From the NCBI RefSeq assembly GCF_033366695.1, contig NZ_JAOBTQ010000001.1, positions 7,192,001 to 7,256,000 of the forward strand: a stretch of 64,000 nucleotides of DNA, read 5' to 3'. Shown in pieces: positions 60,731-64,000 of the stretch; within the stretch, counting starts at the first letter, position 1; each line of letters opens with the position of its first letter. The notes under the pieces were generated by a model that was not told the DNA's origin, searched no databases, and worked only from the letters and a program-made list of their open reading frames with translations. Origin of the DNA: Streptomyces sp. SCL15-4 (lineage in GTDB: Bacteria > Actinomycetota > Actinomycetes > Streptomycetales > Streptomycetaceae). Position numbers and translations under genes: made by a program.

Positions 60731-61844
60731 TCTCCCCGCGCGCCGCGCCCGCCGGCCCCTCACGCTCCTCCTGGCGGCCCTGCTGTGCGCGCCGCCGTTC
60801 TACCTCGACGTGTTCTGGCTGCGCGTGGGCCTGTTCGCGATGGCAGCCGCGATCGGCGCCGTCGGACTGGGCCTGCTCGCCGGCACCGCCGGCCAACTCT
60901 CCCTCGGCCACTCCTTCTTCCTCGCGATCGGCGCGTACGGCTACACCTGGCTGGCCGGCGAGGAACCGGGCGCCGGACTGCCCACCGCCGTCGCCCTGGT
61001 CGCGTCGGTCCTGCTGGCCGGACTGGCCGGCGGACTGTTCAGCCCGGTCGCCGGCCGGGTGCGCGGCGTCTACCTGGGCGTCGCCACGCTCGCCCTGGTC
61101 TTCCTCGGCCACCACATCCTGGTCAGCGCCGAACCGGTCACCGGAGGCTTCAACGGCCTCTCCGTACCGCCGCTTTCGGTCGGGTCCTTCGCCTTCGGCG
61201 CGAGCGAGTCCGAACTCGTCGTCCTGTGCGTGCCGTTCGGCGCCGAAGAACGCCTGTGGTACCTGAGCCTGGCCCTGTTCGCGTTCACCTGGTTCACCGC
61301 GCGCGGCCTGCTGCGCTCCCGGGCCGGCCGCGCCCTGAAGGCACTGCGCGACAGCGAGACCGCCGCCGCCGTCATGGGCATACCGGTGGCCCGGTACCGG
61401 GCCGGGGCGTTCGTCATGTCCTCCATGTACGCGGGCCTGGCCGGCGCCCTGCTGGCACTCGCCTTCCGCCGGGTCGTCCCGGACTACTTCGGGCCCGCCC
61501 TGTCCGTCGACTACCTCGCGATGATCGTCGTCGGCGGCCTCGGCTCGGTGGCCGGCGCCACCGCCGGCGCGGTCCTCGTCACCGCGCTGCCCCTGCTGAT
61601 GACCCGGTACGCCGACCGGCTCCCGCTCGTCGCCACGCCCGGCTCGGCCGACGGCGGCCTCGGCCCCACCGAGGCCTCCCGCTACCTCTACGGCGCCGCC
61701 ATCGTCCTCATCCTGCTCTTCGCCCCCGACGGCCTGAGCGGACTCCCGCGCCGGCTGCGCGCCCGGGTCCGGAGCCGGCACCGCCCGGCCGCAGGCCCCA
61801 CGTCCACCGCGACCGCCGTACGAACCAAGGAGCCCACCCCGTGA
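60723..61844 (+). CDS. LivM-type ABC transporter permease
   Basis: 373 residues from GTG 60723, with AAGGGTG upstream and an 8-nt overlap with the previous gene; GTG 60714 is an alternative. About ten membrane helices. GLLAGTAGQLSLGHSFFLAI is the LivM signature and LKALRDSETAAAVMGIPVAR its cytoplasmic coupling loop. The C-terminal tail is basic and Thr/Pro-rich. Confidence 0.92.
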   Translation: MSDLPARRARRPLTLLLAALLCAPPFYLDVFWLRVGLFAMAAAIGAVGLGLLAGTAGQLSLGHSFFLAIGAYGYTWLAGEEPGAGLPTAVALVASVLLAGLAGGLFSPVAGRVRGVYLGVATLALVFLGHHILVSAEPVTGGFNGLSVPPLSVGSFAFGASESELVVLCVPFGAEERLWYLSLALFAFTWFTARGLLRSRAGRALKALRDSETAAAVMGIPVARYRAGAFVMSSMYAGLAGALLALAFRRVVPDYFGPALSVDYLAMIVVGGLGSVAGATAGAVLVTALPLLMTRYADRLPLVATPGSADGGLGPTEASRYLYGAAIVLILLFAPDGLSGLPRRLRARVRSRHRPAAGPTSTATAVRTKEPTP

Positions 61845-63109
61845 ACCCCAGGAACCGCACCACCCGGGCCGTACTCGCCGTGTCCCTGGCCCTGCTCGTC
61901 GCGGCCACCGGCTGCAGCTCCAAGGCGAAGAGCGGCGACGGCGGCGGCACGAGAGCCGGCGGTGTGCGCACCGGGCCCGGCGTCACCGCCGACACCATCA
62001 GACTCGGTGCCCTCACCGACCTGACGGGCCCGTACGCCACGCTCGGCAAAAGCATCGTGCAGGCGCAGCAGCTGTGGGCCGACCAGACCAACGCCCGGGG
62101 CGGGATCTGCCACCGGAAGATCGAGATCGTGGTCAAGGACCATGGCTACGACGTCCAGAAGGCCGTCACCGCCTACGCCGACATCGCCCCCGACGTCGTC
62201 GCCCTGCCCCAGGTCATCGGCTCACCCGTGGTCGCCGCCCTCCTCGACGACATCGAACGGGACGAGCTACTCACCTTCCCGCAGGCCTGGTCCGCCTCCC
62301 TGCTCGGCAAGGACGCCGTACAGGTCCTCGGCACCACCTACGACGTCGACGCACTCGCCGCCGTCGACTACCTCACCCGCACCAAGAACATCAGGAAGGG
62401 CGACAAGATCGGCCACGTCTACTTCGAGGGGGACTACGGCGACAACGCGCTGGAAGGCTCCACCTGGGCGGCGGAGCGGGCCGGGATCACGGTCGTCGGC
62501 CAGAAGATCCAGGCCACCGACACCGACCTGTCCGCGCAGGTCGCCGCGCTCGCCAAGGCCGGCGTCAAGGCCGTCCTGATCAGCGCCGGCCCCGCCCAGA
62601 CCGCCTCCCTGGCCGGCGTCGCCGCCGCGAGCGGACTGAAGGTCCCGGTGGTCACCAGCGCGCCGGGCTACGCCCCGCAGCTGCTGAAGACCCAGGCCGC
62701 GCCCGCCCTGGTCGCGATGCTCAGCATCGTCAGCGCCGCCCCGGCCGTGAGTTCCCACCTGCCCGGCGTCAAGAAGATGGTCGCCGCCTACCAGGACGAG
62801 TACCCGGACTCCGCCGTCGACTCCGGTGTGCTCTCCGGCTACAACGCGGCCCAGCTCATGGGCGAGGACCTGAAGAAGGCGTGTGCGGCCGGCAGCCTGG
62901 CCCGCGCCGACGTCGTCAAGGCGCACCGTTCGCAGACCGGTCTGGACACCGGTCTCGGCACCCCGCAGGACTTCTCCGACCCCTCCCGCCCGGCCAGCCT
63001 GTCGACCTACGTCCTCAAGCCGGACGCGAAGGCGCTCGGCGGAACGGCCGGCGTCGAGGACGCGCACCGGGCGCCGGGCGTCGAGGACTACCTCGGACAG
63101 CGTTCCTGA
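61841..63109 (+). CDS. Substrate-binding lipoprotein of the importer (LivK/Peripla_BP_6 type)
   Basis: 422 residues from GTG 61841, AAGGAG upstream. A lipoprotein signal, LALLVAATGCSS, gives the lipid-bearing Cys about residue 25. The mature part has the two-lobed Peripla_BP_6 pattern: IRLGALTDLTGPYATLGKSI, GHVYFEGDYGDNALEG, VVTSAPGYAPQLL. Homologues bind branched-chain amino acids, urea, short amides or aromatic acids; the ligand here is unknown. Its last position in the operon and GTGA coupling suggest co-production with the permeases. Confidence 0.92.
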   Translation: MNPRNRTTRAVLAVSLALLVAATGCSSKAKSGDGGGTRAGGVRTGPGVTADTIRLGALTDLTGPYATLGKSIVQAQQLWADQTNARGGICHRKIEIVVKDHGYDVQKAVTAYADIAPDVVALPQVIGSPVVAALLDDIERDELLTFPQAWSASLLGKDAVQVLGTTYDVDALAAVDYLTRTKNIRKGDKIGHVYFEGDYGDNALEGSTWAAERAGITVVGQKIQATDTDLSAQVAALAKAGVKAVLISAGPAQTASLAGVAAASGLKVPVVTSAPGYAPQLLKTQAAPALVAMLSIVSAAPAVSSHLPGVKKMVAAYQDEYPDSAVDSGVLSGYNAAQLMGEDLKKACAAGSLARADVVKAHRSQTGLDTGLGTPQDFSDPSRPASLSTYVLKPDAKALGGTAGVEDAHRAPGVEDYLGQRS

Positions 63110-63111
63110 CC

Positions 63112-63175
63112 CGAGGACCCGAGGACCCGAGGGCCCGAAGACACGAGGACCCGGAGACACGAGGAGCGGCGGCCT
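63112..63175. repeat. Short CGAGGACC-type tandem repeats
   Basis: Imperfect 9-bp units (GAGGACCCG, GAAGACACG, GAGACACG) are strung together directly after the lipoprotein stop. They may be slippage products; no coding role. Confidence 0.6.
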
Positions 63176-63208
63176 CGACGAGGACGAGACCGGGCCGCCC
63201 GCCGCCGC

Positions 63209-64000
63209 TCAGGACGCGGCCCGGCGGCGGTTCACGGCGGCGACGGCGCCCAGGGCCACGCCGACCGCGATGACGATCAGCCCGCGGGTCCAGACCGCGG
63301 CCTCGACACGCGTGGCGAGCACCACGCAGGAGATCGCTCCGAGGACGGGGACGGCGGTGTGGGCCCGGAAGTGGGGACGCGCCGAGCGATCGCGCCGCAG
63401 AACGAGGACGGCGGTGTTGACGAGGAAGAACACCACGAGGAGCAGCAGCACGAGGGTGGAGGCGAGGGTCGCCACGTCTCCTGTGAGCGCCAGCAGGAAG
63501 GACAGCGCGGTCGTGGCCGCGATCGAGGCCCACGGTGTGCGGCGCCGGGGAAGCACCCGGGTCAGGAAGCGGGGGAGGAGTCCGTCCCGCGCCATGCCGT
63601 AGGCCAGACGGGAACTCATGATGCCGGTGAGCAGCGCGCCGTTGGCGACGGCGACGAGGGCGACGGCGCTGAACAGCTTCGGCGGCACTCCGCCCGCCTC
63701 CTTCACCACCTCCAGCAGCGGCCCGCTGGAACGGGCCAGCGTGGCGGTGGGGACGGCGGCCGAGGCGACGATTCCGACGAGGACGTAGACGGCTCCCGCC
63801 GTCACCAGAGCGCCGAAGAGGGCCCGGGGATACGAGCGACGCGGGTCGCGGGTCTCCTCGGCGACGTTGACGGAGGTCTCGAAGCCGACGAAGGAGTAGT
63901 ACGCGAGCACGGTCGCGCCGAGGACACCGGCGGCGGCCCCCTTGTCGGCGGTGCCGAGACGGACGAGTCTGCCGGGGTCGCCGTCGCCGCGCAGGAACAG
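63209..64000 (-). CDS. APC-family amino-acid permease (partial, C-terminal part)
   Basis: 263 residues are visible, with the 5' part beyond the right edge. The APC signature YYSFVGFETSVNVAEETRDP lies at the helix 5-6 region, followed by the later helices, e.g. GIMSSRLAYGMARDGLLP, and a C-terminal basic end. It carries amino acids with protons. It is convergent with the importer operon; any functional link is unproved. Confidence 0.9.
   Translation of the reverse strand: MFLRGDGDPGRLVRLGTADKGAAAGVLGATVLAYYSFVGFETSVNVAEETRDPRRSYPRALFGALVTAGAVYVLVGIVASAAVPTATLARSSGPLLEVVKEAGGVPPKLFSAVALVAVANGALLTGIMSSRLAYGMARDGLLPRFLTRVLPRRRTPWASIAATTALSFLLALTGDVATLASTLVLLLLVVFFLVNTAVLVLRRDRSARPHFRAHTAVPVLGAISCVVLATRVEAAVWTRGLIVIAVGVALGAVAAVNRRRAAS

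Overview
The window is a stretch of very GC-rich actinobacterial chromosome, almost certainly Streptomyces. The signs are strong third-position G/C bias, many GTG starts, GTGA/ATGA start-stop overlaps, a HATPase_c anti-sigma-type protein, tandem TerD domains, a hopanoid HpnB glycosyltransferase, a DUF6643 protein and a CebR operator in front of a secreted cellulase. Both ends cut genes: a phosphotriesterase-family hydrolase at the left and an APC amino-acid permease at the right. I saw no rRNA, tRNA or CRISPR array.

Layout. 1-1.96 kb: TetR-cupin-DUF4865-phosphotriesterase operon (minus strand) with a palindrome just upstream of tetR. 2.2-2.6 kb: degenerate tandem repeats. 2.6-6.7 kb: HATPase protein, small hypothetical, PLP cysteine desulfhydrase-like enzyme, a broken SRPBCC gene and a DeoR regulator. 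6.9-23.7 kb: mostly conserved Streptomyces genes: a membrane-inserted alpha/beta hydrolase, an NTF2-like gene under two palindromes, a beta-helix/AAA+ protein, MOSC, TerD, HpnB, Asp/Glu racemase, O-antigen-ligase-like protein, Lnt and Nudix. 22.8-27.1 kb: 3-hydroxybutyrate dehydrogenase, a GAF/PucR regulator and an MHS transporter. 27.2-32 kb: accessory area with IS5 and IS481 remnants, a truncated DinB gene, a TetR scrap, an ASCH protein and the CebR-box GH5 cellulase. 32-37 kb: MarR/alpha-beta hydrolase pair, then vanAB with an IclR regulator.

38-44 kb holds a GCS2-type carboxylate-amine ligase, an asparagine-synthase-type amidotransferase, an S9 peptidase and a GNAT acetyltransferase. This looks like a split variant of the N-acetylglutaminylglutamine amide (NAGGN) osmolyte trio. 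44-46.3 kb: DHA2 efflux pump divergent from an HxlR regulator. 46.4-51.9 kb: a compact five-gene operon (flavin reductase, nucleoside-deoxyribosyltransferase-like, dihydroorotate-dehydrogenase-like, creatininase-family, LLM flavin monooxygenase) divergent from a double-domain Lrp regulator and followed by a full CTP synthase. I regard this as the best candidate for an undescribed system, probably the oxidative processing of a pyrimidine- or cyclic-amide-like N-heterocycle.

53.6-56.2 kb: TetR, an SDR lacking the catalytic Tyr and a quinone-type oxidoreductase around a shared operator. 56.6-63.1 kb: a PucR-type regulator and a complete branched-chain-amino-acid-type ABC importer (ATPase, ATPase, permease, permease, lipoprotein). 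Ten genes have a -10-like hexamer ending 6-7 nt before the start codon, suggesting leaderless transcripts.
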